Part shown: positions 32,588-41,092 of the stretch, in pieces
Layout: every line of letters starts with the position of its first letter
Position numbering within the stretch: position 1 is the first letter of the stretch
NCBI RefSeq assembly: GCF_013166515.1
Contig: NZ_JABKKJ010000013.1
Coordinates: forward strand, 1 to 64,000
Reading direction: 5' to 3'
Origin: Xylanibacter caecicola
Lineage (GTDB): Bacteria; Bacteroidota; Bacteroidia; Bacteroidales; Bacteroidaceae
DNA: 64,000 nt
The notes under the pieces: model-generated
The model's input: only the letters and a program-made list of their open reading frames with translations
Database searches by the model: none
What the model was told of the DNA's origin: nothing
Translations under genes and position numbers: made by a program

Positions 32588-32995
32588 ATGAACATCAGAT
32601 TACTTCCCCTCCTCTCCGTATCTCTTCTTGTGGTTTGCTGCGCGAGTCATCGCACCGTAACCACCGTCCCCGTAGAAACCGTCCGCCGTGACACCGTGCA
32701 CATGTATTCACACCGTTACGACAGCGTCTACCTGTATAACAATGTCAGCACGGTTCATAACGGCGACACGCTGCTTGTGCGCGACACCCGTGTGGAATAC
32801 CGTTACCGCCTGCTGCGCGACACTGTCCGCCTTGTCCGCCGCGATTCCGTGCCCTACGAGGTGCGTGTCACCGAGTATCGCGACGTTCCCCGCCGCCGCG
32901 GCATTGCGGACTATGCGGTATACACAGTTCTTGGAGCTGTGGTGCTGATGTTTGTTTGGCGGTGGGCAGGCAAGTTTGTCGGTTATAACCGATGA
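32588..32995 (+). CDS. Small lipoprotein-like protein with C-terminal membrane helix
   Basis: A 135-residue protein. The N-terminus is a hydrophobic signal (RLLPLLSVSLLVVCCAS) with Cys at 17-18; the lipobox is imperfect. The middle is a run of Arg/Asp/Val/Tyr-rich repeats (RRDTVHMYSHRYDSVYLY; LLRDTVRLVRRDSVPYEVRV). The C-terminus is a membrane helix (YAVYTVLGAVVLMFVWRW). A lipidated N-terminus plus an inner-membrane C-terminal helix is the topology of unimolecular spanins (T1 gp11-like), which fuse inner and outer membranes after endolysin action. I would call it spanin-like only; it could be an unrelated envelope protein. Confidence 0.6.
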   Translation: MNIRLLPLLSVSLLVVCCASHRTVTTVPVETVRRDTVHMYSHRYDSVYLYNNVSTVHNGDTLLVRDTRVEYRYRLLRDTVRLVRRDSVPYEVRVTEYRDVPRRRGIADYAVYTVLGAVVLMFVWRWAGKFVGYNR

Positions 32996-33023
32996 AATGT
33001 AACGTTTTTTGTCGGTTATAACC
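32981..33023. repeat. Palindrome GGTTATAACC twice, 33 bp apart
   Basis: GTCGGTTATAACC occurs at 32978-32990 (within the last codons of the lipoprotein gene) and at 33011-33023, exactly 33 bp apart. Each contains the 10-bp palindrome GGTTATAACC. It is near the end of the plus-strand block, before the convergent LicD gene. Confidence 0.8.
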
Positions 33024-33109
33024 AACAGCCCCGTGTTTTTTCATGTCTGTATGCGTATGAAGCATGTTTTGACCTTATGATGCAACTGCATGCCCCGTAG
33101 GGCGTGAGG

Positions 33110-33913
33110 TTATTTCCAGTATGCCTTGAAGTGGTGGTGGGTCACTCTTTTCTCTTCAGGTGGCAACTGCATGTAGTCACCGAACAATGATGTCAGATAG
33201 TTATGCCATCCGCTCAGGGTTGCAAACCTTGTATTTTCAAATTCGGCATAGACAGAGTCTGCAAAGTCAGACTCGTCTATTATTTCTTTTTTACCGTATC
33301 CCCATACAAGACATCCTCTTTTTCCTGTTGTCATCCCGTTCATGCAACGTGCATTTCTGTCTATTTTCCTGATGATGCTTTTTGTCGGATAAAAATAGAA
33401 AATGAGATGCGAAAGAAAGAGTATTGCATTCTTAATAATTCCACGCTCTTTTTTTATCGGCAACCTTTTTAGTGTCAATATATTTATGAGTCGTTTGTTG
33501 CGCCTTATCACCTTTTTTTGTTCTTCATCATTTAGTGGTGCGATGTCAATAGGAAAAATATCGATATTTACACCAAAGTTCTGAGCATCGTTGATTTCCT
33601 CTTTCATTATGGTGCGTGAGTCGTCAATCTTTGCATACGGATAAGGATATGAGGGATATATCTCATGAGAATATATATGGAAAGGAGATTTGTCTGTTTC
33701 CTTATAAAGCCTGATAAATCTGTCATAATCTTCACGCAACATCATAAAGTCGATGTCGTCATCCCATGGAATAAATCCTTTGTGGCGAATTGCCCCTAAA
33801 AGTGTGCCTCCGCTTATAAAATAGCGTAGATTGTTTTTCATGCAGAACTCATCTACATGTTGTAAAATATCAATTTGAATGTTCTTTAAATCATCTGTAT
33901 TAATCTCTTTCAT
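33110..33913 (-). CDS. LicD-family phosphotransferase
   Basis: A 267-residue LicD protein. Catalytic region: RYFISGGTLLGAIRHKGFIP, WDDDIDFMMLREDYDRF (about residues 29-65). The later DDSRTIMKEEINDAQNFGVN, IDIFPID fits the family, and VWGYGKKEIIDESDFADSVY is typical of its C-terminal half. LicD proteins transfer phospho-choline or other phospho-alditols from a CDP-activated donor to a glycan. The cytidylyltransferase at 36804-37538 in the same operon supplies such a donor. The start overlaps the epimerase by ATGA. It is the last gene of the main minus-strand operon. Confidence 0.9.
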   Translation of the reverse strand: MKEINTDDLKNIQIDILQHVDEFCMKNNLRYFISGGTLLGAIRHKGFIPWDDDIDFMMLREDYDRFIRLYKETDKSPFHIYSHEIYPSYPYPYAKIDDSRTIMKEEINDAQNFGVNIDIFPIDIAPLNDEEQKKVIRRNKRLINILTLKRLPIKKERGIIKNAILFLSHLIFYFYPTKSIIRKIDRNARCMNGMTTGKRGCLVWGYGKKEIIDESDFADSVYAEFENTRFATLSGWHNYLTSLFGDYMQLPPEEKRVTHHHFKAYWK

Positions 33914-34926
33914 TCTTTCATGGAATTTATTAATCTTTCAAACATTTCTTTCAGACCGTAAAGAGGCTTCCATCCCAATTGTCTGAGTTTCTCGCTTGAC
34001 AGTTTGAGTTTGGTTGTCGGAGCATATTTCATTTCCGTGTTTTTCTCAAATCTTACTTTTATAGAAGGGTTGAACTCATCACGTAAGAAATATGCCAGCT
34101 CTTTTATAGAAATATAAGTATCATCGTTTGCCACATTATACGATTCTCCATTTTTTCCCTTTATTAAAATATAAAGGATGGCACGGATACAGTCGGTGGT
34201 GTAGACATAGGGCTTGGCAGATGTTCCGTCGGTGTGCATTATGATATCGTTGCCTGATATAATGCTTCTTGCAAATTGCGCAAACACCCTGTTGTCGTTT
34301 GCAGCCACGCCCGCACCGAATGTCTGTGTCAGTCTTGCTGTTTTTACATTGACTCCATATTCCATTGCGTATGCCCGGCACAGATACTCTGCGGAACGTT
34401 TTCCTAAAGGATAACTGCTTCGCGGAGACTTTATGTCGATATATCCTTGTTGGTCTTCTGTAATTGTTTTTTCTTCGAAGATCTGCCCATAATATTCCAA
34501 AGACGATATGTATACCATAGAACAATCTTTGTGTTCTTTGGCATATCTAAGCAAATTGCGTGTTGTGTCTGTTGACAGCTCATACGTTTCCACAGGGTTG
34601 CTTGCCATATATTTCCCGTCGGTAGGACTGGCACAGTGTATAATGTATTTAAAGTCTCCTTTCAGGTTTTCTGTAAATTCTAAAAGGTCAGACTCAACAA
34701 ATGACAAACTGCTGTCTGTTTCTCCATACATGGAAATTGCTTTGTCCTTATTCCTTACGGGACAACATATTCTGATATTTTCATTCAGTGCCAACAAGCA
34801 CCTTACGAGTGTAGAACCTATCAGTCCCGTTGCGCCTGTGACAAGAATATCTGAGTTTCTTAAGTTTTTTGACAATGTGAAATTACAGGCGAATTCGCAT
34901 ATGTCTTGTCTTTGTATTCTATTCAT
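33910..34926 (-). CDS. NAD-dependent epimerase/dehydratase (extended SDR)
   Basis: A protein of about 338 residues: Rossmann motif ILVTGATGLIGSTLVRCLLA near residue 27, YISSLEYYGQ (about 145), and the catalytic YPLGKRSAEYLC (YxxxK) with an upstream Ser. The GVAANDNRVFAQFARSIISG block belongs to sugar epimerases of the UDP-glucose-4-epimerase type. It lies between LicD and the acetyltransferase with overlaps at both ends, so it is co-translated. The ATG at 34926 overlaps the acetyltransferase stop (ATGA), so it is preferred to the ATG at 34935. It probably makes or modifies a nucleotide sugar or a CDP-linked sugar. Confidence 0.85.
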   Translation of the reverse strand: MNRIQRQDICEFACNFTLSKNLRNSDILVTGATGLIGSTLVRCLLALNENIRICCPVRNKDKAISMYGETDSSLSFVESDLLEFTENLKGDFKYIIHCASPTDGKYMASNPVETYELSTDTTRNLLRYAKEHKDCSMVYISSLEYYGQIFEEKTITEDQQGYIDIKSPRSSYPLGKRSAEYLCRAYAMEYGVNVKTARLTQTFGAGVAANDNRVFAQFARSIISGNDIIMHTDGTSAKPYVYTTDCIRAILYILIKGKNGESYNVANDDTYISIKELAYFLRDEFNPSIKVRFEKNTEMKYAPTTKLKLSSEKLRQLGWKPLYGLKEMFERLINSMKE

Positions 34927-35522
34927 AAATTCCATCCAAAAACTTTAGTCCAATATTCGTCAAAACATTTTGCTGAATTATCTGATATTATCTTTGCGGG
35001 ACTTCCTACAACAACGGAATTGTCCGGAACGTTATTTGTAACAGTTGCATTAGCCCCAATCACAACATTGTTTCCAATCTTTATGTTTCCTAAAATCTTT
35101 GCTCCTGCAAATATCACAACATTATCACCTATTGTCGGTATCCCGCTTTTACGTCCGGCAAAAACTCTTCCAATAGTAACACCTTGATGAATGGACGCAT
35201 TTTTTCCTATGTGTGCTTCTGTGGCAATAACAATACATCCATAGTGAAAAAAGAGTAATCCTCCTCCTATATCTGTTCCTAAAGGTACTTGGATGCCGGT
35301 TATATGCTGATTGCATTTATATATACATTTTACCGGTATCAGACATAAACGGGCGAGCATGGAGTTCTTGCTTTTTAGCCAGCTGCCAATTCTAAACGGT
35401 AATGTTATCATGCAGGAATTGCTGCAAAAATAATGAAAAAGAGTTTTTATACCCCCCCCGAATGAATTTGTAAACCTCTGATAGTCAGATGCCAGTAACA
35501 GCTTTAACGTGGGAATGTTCAT
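34923..35522 (-). CDS. Serine O-acetyltransferase-like hexapeptide protein, phase ON (G8)
   Basis: A 199-residue left-handed beta-helix acyltransferase. Coils include YKCNQHITGIQVPLGTDIGG, then GLLFFHYGCIVIATEAHIGK, ASIHQGVTIGRVFAGRKSGI and NVVIFAGAKILGNIKIGNNV. The catalytic His is in FFHYG and a CysE-like tail is absent. It resembles serine acetyltransferase, but in an exopolysaccharide operon it more likely acetylates a sugar or amino sugar. A G8 tract encodes FGGGIK (residues 22-24) at 35452-35459; any +1 or -1 change would truncate it after a short peptide. Its stop overlaps the epimerase start. Confidence 0.85.
   Translation of the reverse strand: MNIPTLKLLLASDYQRFTNSFGGGIKTLFHYFCSNSCMITLPFRIGSWLKSKNSMLARLCLIPVKCIYKCNQHITGIQVPLGTDIGGGLLFFHYGCIVIATEAHIGKNASIHQGVTIGRVFAGRKSGIPTIGDNVVIFAGAKILGNIKIGNNVVIGANATVTNNVPDNSVVVGSPAKIISDNSAKCFDEYWTKVFGWNL
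35452..35459 (-). repeat. G8 tract in the acetyltransferase
   Basis: Eight G on the coding strand, read as Phe-Gly-Gly-Gly. The gene is in frame at length 8 (ON). Confidence 0.95.
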
Positions 35523-35634
35523 GATTTTATTATTTATCCGTTATTGTTTCTTCTGTAATGAGAAGTTTGCTTCGTCATGTATATACGTATGGTGCAGTTC
35601 TTCCGCTTCAGCTTATTGCCCGTATTTGGTCAGT

Positions 35635-36801
35635 TCATGAAATAAAGTCTTTTATAGAGCCCGATGTTCTTGTCTTATAAGAATCTAAATTCCAGAAGTC
35701 AAACTCATGATTTATTGCGGCTTCCAATTTATCTACAACTAAATTTCCTTTTAATTCTTCTACATCAGAGAAAAACTGTCTTATTTTCATTGTCCTGCTA
35801 AAACATTCCAGTTTGTCATCCCATAGTAGTCCGGATACAGGAACCCCTAATGAGACGGCGGTTATGCAAGCGTGCAGACGTGCCCCGAATACAGCCTTGA
35901 ATGATGAAATCATTTCAACCAATTCTTTACCGGAATTAGGAGCCGGAAGCAGCTTTTCGGAAGGCAAGCCTAATTCATCTATAAGCTGCAGTGCGACTTC
36001 ATAGTCTTCCTGCATGCCGTTGCAGAATAGAATCCACTGATGTCCTCTGCGTTCCAATTCGGTGATTATTTCTTTATATAAATTAATCATCTGTGAATCG
36101 GAGAAAGGCTTGTCGCTATATGCAGAGTAAATACCTTTTCTTATGACATTAATTCCTATTATGTTGCTTTGGCGAACAACAGATCTTTCTGTCTGATAAC
36201 ACTCAGGTATCCACAGTGCGGGGTCTCCGACGTAATCCGTATGTATATTTTCTTTGGTATAGTACTTGCGTAATCTTGTAAGTCCTTCTTTTCCGTCACG
36301 TGTTGTTATTGATTTTACGCATGGAAGGTTTACTGCTTTTACAAGTTGATTGTATCTCCAGTCATGTTTATCGGGTTTTGCAATAGACATGGCACTCATA
36401 AGGACTGGTTTGTTATAACGAGTGGCAAGTCCGTTTATCATCTCAAAAAGATAGCTTAGGTCTTGTGTGGTGTATTTAAGCATTCCTACAGGGAGGACGA
36501 TTTTGTCGGCTTTTTTTATACAATCTCGGAAATACCTTTTATATTTTATTTTGTACATGATGTTTGTCATCCTGTATTTGATATTTCCATGGAATGCCCG
36601 GCTTAAATATTTAAGAGGCAAAGCCAATATACAAGTCTTATAATCTTTAATGATTTCCTTATATGCAGGCATCAATTGTTTTCTTATTATTTTTACCCCC
36701 CCCGATTTTTTTACGAGCCATTCGGTTGTTTCTATAAGTATTTCGTCACCGGCATTGTTTATGTTGCCCAATCCCAATAAAAGTATTTTTATCTTTTCCA
36801 T
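35635..36801 (-). CDS. Polysaccharide pyruvyl transferase family protein, phase ON (G8)
   Basis: A 388-residue protein: LLLGLGNINNAGDEILIETT at the start, KIVLPVGMLKYTT near residue 99, and the C-terminal FKAVFGARLHACITAVSLGV and PVSGLLWDDKL, the R-H motif of the CsaB/WcaK (PS_pyruv_trans) family. It probably adds a pyruvate ketal to a sugar of the exopolysaccharide, making it acidic. A G8 tract (36696-36703) encodes part of KKSGGVKII near residues 34-35; one more or less G would end it early. It is 112 bases from the acetyltransferase and 2 bases past the cytidylyltransferase. Confidence 0.88.
   Translation of the reverse strand: MEKIKILLLGLGNINNAGDEILIETTEWLVKKSGGVKIIRKQLMPAYKEIIKDYKTCILALPLKYLSRAFHGNIKYRMTNIMYKIKYKRYFRDCIKKADKIVLPVGMLKYTTQDLSYLFEMINGLATRYNKPVLMSAMSIAKPDKHDWRYNQLVKAVNLPCVKSITTRDGKEGLTRLRKYYTKENIHTDYVGDPALWIPECYQTERSVVRQSNIIGINVIRKGIYSAYSDKPFSDSQMINLYKEIITELERRGHQWILFCNGMQEDYEVALQLIDELGLPSEKLLPAPNSGKELVEMISSFKAVFGARLHACITAVSLGVPVSGLLWDDKLECFSRTMKIRQFFSDVEELKGNLVVDKLEAAINHEFDFWNLDSYKTRTSGSIKDFIS
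36696..36703 (-). repeat. G8 tract in the pyruvyl transferase
   Basis: Eight G on the coding strand within Ser-Gly-Gly-Val. The gene is in frame at length 8 (ON). Confidence 0.95.
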
Positions 36802-36803
36802 AT

Positions 36804-37538
36804 CTAATATATTCCAAATATTTGTTGATTTTCATGTACCTCCACCATAGAACGGAAAACAAAATAATCCGTCGGTGTCGTGATCTTTATATTTTCCATA
36901 GGACCCTCTATGAACTCCAGTTCTGTTCCATAGTAGCTCATCATCGAACATGAATCTATGAAATCGTTTTTCCCTTCAGCCTGCGAGCGTCTGTGTGCAT
37001 TGATGATATTTTTGAGGTAAAAACTTTGAGGTGCACGTGCCAGCCGGCATTCAGAACGTTTGGGAATATCGACAACATTCCGGTCGTCTTTTTTTATGAT
37101 TACGGTTTCTATTGCAGGCACGCATGTTATGCAGCTGCCGCATTCCTTCACTTTTGCAATGTTGTCAGTGATCGTTTCCTCGGTAATGAGAGGTCTTACC
37201 CCGTCATGTATGAGTACGATGCTGTCGTTTGATTTGTGTATGTCCGAATATTCTTCTGCCGCGCATAGTCCTTTGTAGATAGACTCCTGACCTGTTTTTC
37301 CTCCGGGTATGACCTTTACAACCTTTGAAATCTCAAACTTACGTAACATCTTGTTCAGGAAAGGTATCCAGCTTTCTATACATACAACGATAATTCCGTC
37401 TATTTGCGGGTGGTTGTCGAAAAGTTCTATTGTATATATCAATATAGGTTTGCCGTTTAATTCCAGAAATTGTTTCGGACGTGACTTTGTGTGCATGCGT
37501 GCTCCGGTGCCGCCTGCAAAAATTACAGCTAAGTTCAT
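36804..37538 (-). CDS. IspD/TarI-like cytidylyltransferase
   Basis: A 244-residue nucleotidyltransferase. AVIFAGGTGARMHTKSRPKQ opens the CTP-binding loop, and VIPGGKTGQESIYKGL, VLIHDGVRPLITEETI and ITTPTDYFVF are family motifs shared by IspD and TarI. In an exopolysaccharide operon with LicD it is more likely a CDP-alditol synthase (for example CDP-ribitol, CDP-glycerol or a related polyol) than the housekeeping isoprenoid enzyme. Neither substrate can be read from the sequence. It is 3 nt after the glycosyltransferase and 2 nt before the pyruvyl transferase. Confidence 0.85.
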   Translation of the reverse strand: MNLAVIFAGGTGARMHTKSRPKQFLELNGKPILIYTIELFDNHPQIDGIIVVCIESWIPFLNKMLRKFEISKVVKVIPGGKTGQESIYKGLCAAEEYSDIHKSNDSIVLIHDGVRPLITEETITDNIAKVKECGSCITCVPAIETVIIKKDDRNVVDIPKRSECRLARAPQSFYLKNIINAHRRSQAEGKNDFIDSCSMMSYYGTELEFIEGPMENIKITTPTDYFVFRSMVEVHENQQIFGIY

Positions 37539-37541
37539 TGC

Positions 37542-38756
37542 TTATATTTCCTTAAAATATTCAACAAGTCTTTTTTCGTATATCTCCGGTGTCAGCTTCG
37601 TGGAGTACTCATACACTTCCATTGACAGCTTGTCACGCCTTTGTGAATCTTCAAACAAGTATCTGACGCTTTGTACGATGCTGTCTGTGTTTTTCTGTGG
37701 TATATATATGGCGGGGAACTCGCCCATGTCGGTGCCGGCACATTCGGTAGTGATGATGGGGCATCCGCAGCTTGCCGCCTCGATGACCGTTCCGGCAAAT
37801 CCTTCAAAAAGGGTAGGGAAGACGTATGCCTCGGCACTGCGATATTCTTCCATCAACTGCTCCCTGCCGAGCACTCCTATGAAGTTGAGGTTCTTGAACG
37901 CCGGGGCTTTCTTCAGTTCGTCGTTTACAACACCTATCACCCTGAAGTCGAGGTCGGGATAAAGTTGCTTCAATATGTCGGCAGCCTTGGCACAATAAAG
38001 CAGTCCCTTGCGGACAGGGTCGTTGCCCACCCAGATAAGGCGGTGTTTCACGGGTTTGTAGCCATATTTATCCGGCACGATGCTTGAGCCATAAGGAAGG
38101 AACAGCACCTTGTTCTTGTCGAAATTCCTGAACACGTTCATTGACTTGATGACAAACTGTGACGGAACGGTATAATAATCGGCAAGTTTGAGCAAGTCTT
38201 CCATGTAGTGTATCCTCACTTCGTGGCTGTAGCCGTAGCTTTCTATCTGCTTGCGGAATATTCCGTATTCCGGGTTGCTTTCAATTTCTTCTATGAGATA
38301 CTTGTATGTCATGGGAGTCTCGTATATGTCCACTACAACCTTCAGCCCTTTCGACTTGGCATATACAAGAAAGTCGTAGTTCTCAATATACATGTTGTAC
38401 ACGCAGTCGGCATCGCCCGTTCCCCAGCTGATACATTTGTTGACAAAGCCTGTATAATGGAGATATCTTTTGCAGAGAGAGTCGCCTCGTCTTATCCTTG
38501 CCGCTCTTTTTCTCCAGAAAAGCATATCGGTGGTGTACAGCTTGTCATTCGGAATGCCCGGCTGTCGTCTGCACAGGCGCATAACCGACGGGCTGCCTAT
38601 TCCTATGGAAGAAATCATCCTTGCACATCTTCCGATGAAACTTTTAGCCGTTGTATCTGTATACAGCCTGCCAAGCATGCCGTTTTTTTCCAATACACGA
38701 GGTATAAGGTAACGGTGGCGTGAGCCGGTCTGACATACTATTATCTTATTTGCCAT
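37542..38756 (-). CDS. Glycosyltransferase family 1/4
   Basis: A GT-B glycosyltransferase of about 404 residues. N-terminal block: MANKIIVCQTGSRHRYLIPR. C-domain: HRLIWVGNDPVRKGLLYCAK, LNFIGVLGREQLMEEYRSAE and the donor site FPTLFEGFAGTVIEAASCGC. The ATG at 38756 (2 nt past the stop of the preceding gene) gives the usual compact start; the ATG at 38774 would overlap that gene by 16 nt. No signal or membrane helix. It is one of four glycosyltransferases of the repeat-unit assembly line. Confidence 0.88.
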   Translation of the reverse strand: MANKIIVCQTGSRHRYLIPRVLEKNGMLGRLYTDTTAKSFIGRCARMISSIGIGSPSVMRLCRRQPGIPNDKLYTTDMLFWRKRAARIRRGDSLCKRYLHYTGFVNKCISWGTGDADCVYNMYIENYDFLVYAKSKGLKVVVDIYETPMTYKYLIEEIESNPEYGIFRKQIESYGYSHEVRIHYMEDLLKLADYYTVPSQFVIKSMNVFRNFDKNKVLFLPYGSSIVPDKYGYKPVKHRLIWVGNDPVRKGLLYCAKAADILKQLYPDLDFRVIGVVNDELKKAPAFKNLNFIGVLGREQLMEEYRSAEAYVFPTLFEGFAGTVIEAASCGCPIITTECAGTDMGEFPAIYIPQKNTDSIVQSVRYLFEDSQRRDKLSMEVYEYSTKLTPEIYEKRLVEYFKEI

Positions 38757-38758
38757 AA

Positions 38759-39877
38759 TCAGTGATTTGTCCATGGAGCAGCGGGTTTGTCTGCTCCGTT
38801 GAAAAAGTGGTTAATGATTTTATCGAAATAATCCGCCACGGACTGCGGACTGATATTCATGTCTGCCCATTTTATTATCCTCTTTTTTTCTTTATCGCTT
38901 AAAGGACCTTGGGCAAATATTTCGTTCATTATTTCGTTCAGTGTATTGAAGTCTTTTGCATCAAATACATATCCCAAATCTTTATGTATATGCGGAAATA
39001 CGGAGCATCCGCTTTGCTTTGATATAATCAGCCTGCATCCGCTTTGCAATCCTTCGTTGCCCACGGCTCCCCAACCGTCATACAGACTTGATAGAATAAG
39101 ATAATCTGCTTTCTGCATCTCTTTTCGCACTGTGTCGTATGGTTGTTTGCCGTGATAGAATATTTTTGTGTCATCGGCAACAAGTGCTTTCAGTTCACTG
39201 TCAAGATCCCATGAACCGTAGATATTGAAGATATAGTCTTTCTCGGAAAAATTCTTTTGCATGTATCTTACGAATGGGATTATGTTTTTTCTCTTGTCGA
39301 TAGCTCCGACAAAGATAAACCTTAATTTACCCCCCCCGTTTTTAATTATTTGATTATCAGTTTTTTGCTGTGTGATATATAAGAACTGAAATAATTTTTC
39401 CTGCTTTACGCCGCAGTGTCTGAACTGTCTTTCGGCATTAAGTCCGGTCAGTCCCCATGCTGTCATATTGCGTCTCCATGTCATATTGAGATATACCAGC
39501 CATTTCAGATAGTTCAACTTGCCTTTCAGACCTTGCAGCTGGAAACCTTCTTGTGGAATGGATATGACACGATATCCGTTTTTCAGCAGATATTTTAAAG
39601 CCGTGAATGACGGTGCATTTGATACTTTTATGCTTCCGTTTATATGAAGTGTAGTTTTTCTTTCATATTGTCTGCATATCTGTATAGCCTTATCTCTATC
39701 GTTGCATTCTATGATTTCCACATTTTTATCGTTGTATTGCGGTATTCTTTCTGTCCGCTTTTCGTTTGCTCCTTGTGTGTAGCGTATTACTTTTACGGTG
39801 TATCCTTTTCGGGCTAAAGCTCGGGTCAGTTCAAATACATGTGTTGTGAAACCTCCCCAGAAAATAATATTCTTCAT
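38759..39877 (-). CDS. Glycosyltransferase, phase ON (G8)
   Basis: A 372-residue GT-B enzyme. The N-terminus FWGGFTTHVFELTRALARKG is the acceptor-side start; the C-domain reads RFIFVGAIDKRKNIIPFVRY, IFYHGKQPYDTVRKEMQKAD and LSSLYDGWGAVGNEGLQSGC (donor-binding E). A G8 tract (39330-39337) encodes Asn-Gly-Gly-Gly-Lys at residues 180-184, exactly at the inter-domain linker. A change of one G would remove the whole donor domain. So the tract can switch off addition of one sugar. Confidence 0.87.
   Translation of the reverse strand: MKNIIFWGGFTTHVFELTRALARKGYTVKVIRYTQGANEKRTERIPQYNDKNVEIIECNDRDKAIQICRQYERKTTLHINGSIKVSNAPSFTALKYLLKNGYRVISIPQEGFQLQGLKGKLNYLKWLVYLNMTWRRNMTAWGLTGLNAERQFRHCGVKQEKLFQFLYITQQKTDNQIIKNGGGKLRFIFVGAIDKRKNIIPFVRYMQKNFSEKDYIFNIYGSWDLDSELKALVADDTKIFYHGKQPYDTVRKEMQKADYLILSSLYDGWGAVGNEGLQSGCRLIISKQSGCSVFPHIHKDLGYVFDAKDFNTLNEIMNEIFAQGPLSDKEKKRIIKWADMNISPQSVADYFDKIINHFFNGADKPAAPWTNH
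39330..39337 (-). repeat. G8 tract in the glycosyltransferase
   Basis: Eight G on the coding strand within Asn-Gly-Gly-Gly-Lys. The gene is in frame at length 8 (ON). Confidence 0.95.
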
Positions 39878-39881
39878 GTTG

Positions 39882-40892
39882 TTAATATTTGCTTATTATA
39901 TACATTTGTATTTTGACAGGTAAATATGCCAGCACATAAAAAAACATGTTCTTCGACAAATTGTATTTATTTCTCAGTATGTATAAAAGAGAAATCTCTG
40001 ATGAGAACAGTTTCTTCAGATAGTAATACTTTTCCTGATCACATAATACAGCACTGTCATTGATCATCTGGCCGTGGAGAAAAGATACACTGTTAATGCC
40101 TTTCATTAAAGACGGATACTCCTTGTGGTTCTTATATCTTGCACATAGTGAAACATCATACTCACGTATCTTGCAGAAGCAGTCGGCAAGATAAACGGCA
40201 CGGTTGTGATTGTTGCGGAATGCGGCGAACGACTGTCCTTCGTATATGTGGTATGTATATGTAATGTCCGGCACTAACCGGCAACTGCGTGCAGCAAGGT
40301 TCACCTGATAGCTGAAAGACACATCCTCTACATGCACACCGGGAATACATCTTATATTGTTCTTTCTCAGAAACTCAGTGTTGTACAGCTTGTTCCACAC
40401 TTCGGCAAGTATTTTGTTGTTGTGAACATATCGGAACCGTGCCACGCTCAGTTCTCCTTTGTCATGGACAACGACAGGAGTGTAAATATCCTTGACTATC
40501 AGTTTCCCGTCAAATGTCTTTCTCATTCGTGACGAAGCGATGAAGTCGACAGGAGTCTCCTCCATATATCCGACAAGTTTTTCTATACAGTCGGGTGCAA
40601 TGACATCATCGCTGTCCATAAAGTATATATACTCGCCACGGGCATTGTCGATGGAAGTGTTGCGCGTGTCACCGAGTCCCTTGTTCACGACGTGGTCTAT
40701 AATCCGAACCGCGTCTCTGCGCGTATGCCCGTTGACAACTTTTCGTACAACATCCATACTGTCATCGGTGCTCTTGTCGTCAACGATGATATATTCTATA
40801 TCCGGATATGTCTGGTTCAGTGCCGACAGCAACGACGCCTCCACAAATCCGGAGACGTTGTATACGGGCATGGAGAGGGTTATTAGTGGCAT
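39882..40892 (-). CDS. Family 2 glycosyltransferase
   Basis: A 336-residue GT-A enzyme. N-terminal MPLITLSMPVYNVSGFVEAS, then PDIEYIIVDDKSTDDSMDVV and the DxD region YIYFMDSDDVIAPDCIEKLV. CIPGVHVEDVSFSYQVNLAA has the conserved ED. The C-terminal part is basic and helical (LLYILRNKYNLSKNMFFYVL, then AYLPVKIQMYI), perhaps a membrane-associated region. Its start is about 38 bases from the left end of the IS630 element, which now separates it from the upstream acyltransferase, so its transcription may depend on readthrough of the element. Confidence 0.9.
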   Translation of the reverse strand: MPLITLSMPVYNVSGFVEASLLSALNQTYPDIEYIIVDDKSTDDSMDVVRKVVNGHTRRDAVRIIDHVVNKGLGDTRNTSIDNARGEYIYFMDSDDVIAPDCIEKLVGYMEETPVDFIASSRMRKTFDGKLIVKDIYTPVVVHDKGELSVARFRYVHNNKILAEVWNKLYNTEFLRKNNIRCIPGVHVEDVSFSYQVNLAARSCRLVPDITYTYHIYEGQSFAAFRNNHNRAVYLADCFCKIREYDVSLCARYKNHKEYPSLMKGINSVSFLHGQMINDSAVLCDQEKYYYLKKLFSSEISLLYILRNKYNLSKNMFFYVLAYLPVKIQMYIISKY

Positions 40893-41092
40893 GGAGTTAT
40901 GTTTTTTGAAACATTTTTTATTTTTTTCTAAGTATATGTTGAAAATTAGTTTATATCAAATTTTTTGCGTATCTTTGTGTAAACACATAAAGACACATAG
41001 TTATCGCAAAAATCAAAGTTATACAACTGACCGACAGACAACGTCTGCAATTAGAAGAGGGCTTTCGCAAAGGCAAGAGCCACGCTTTTCGT

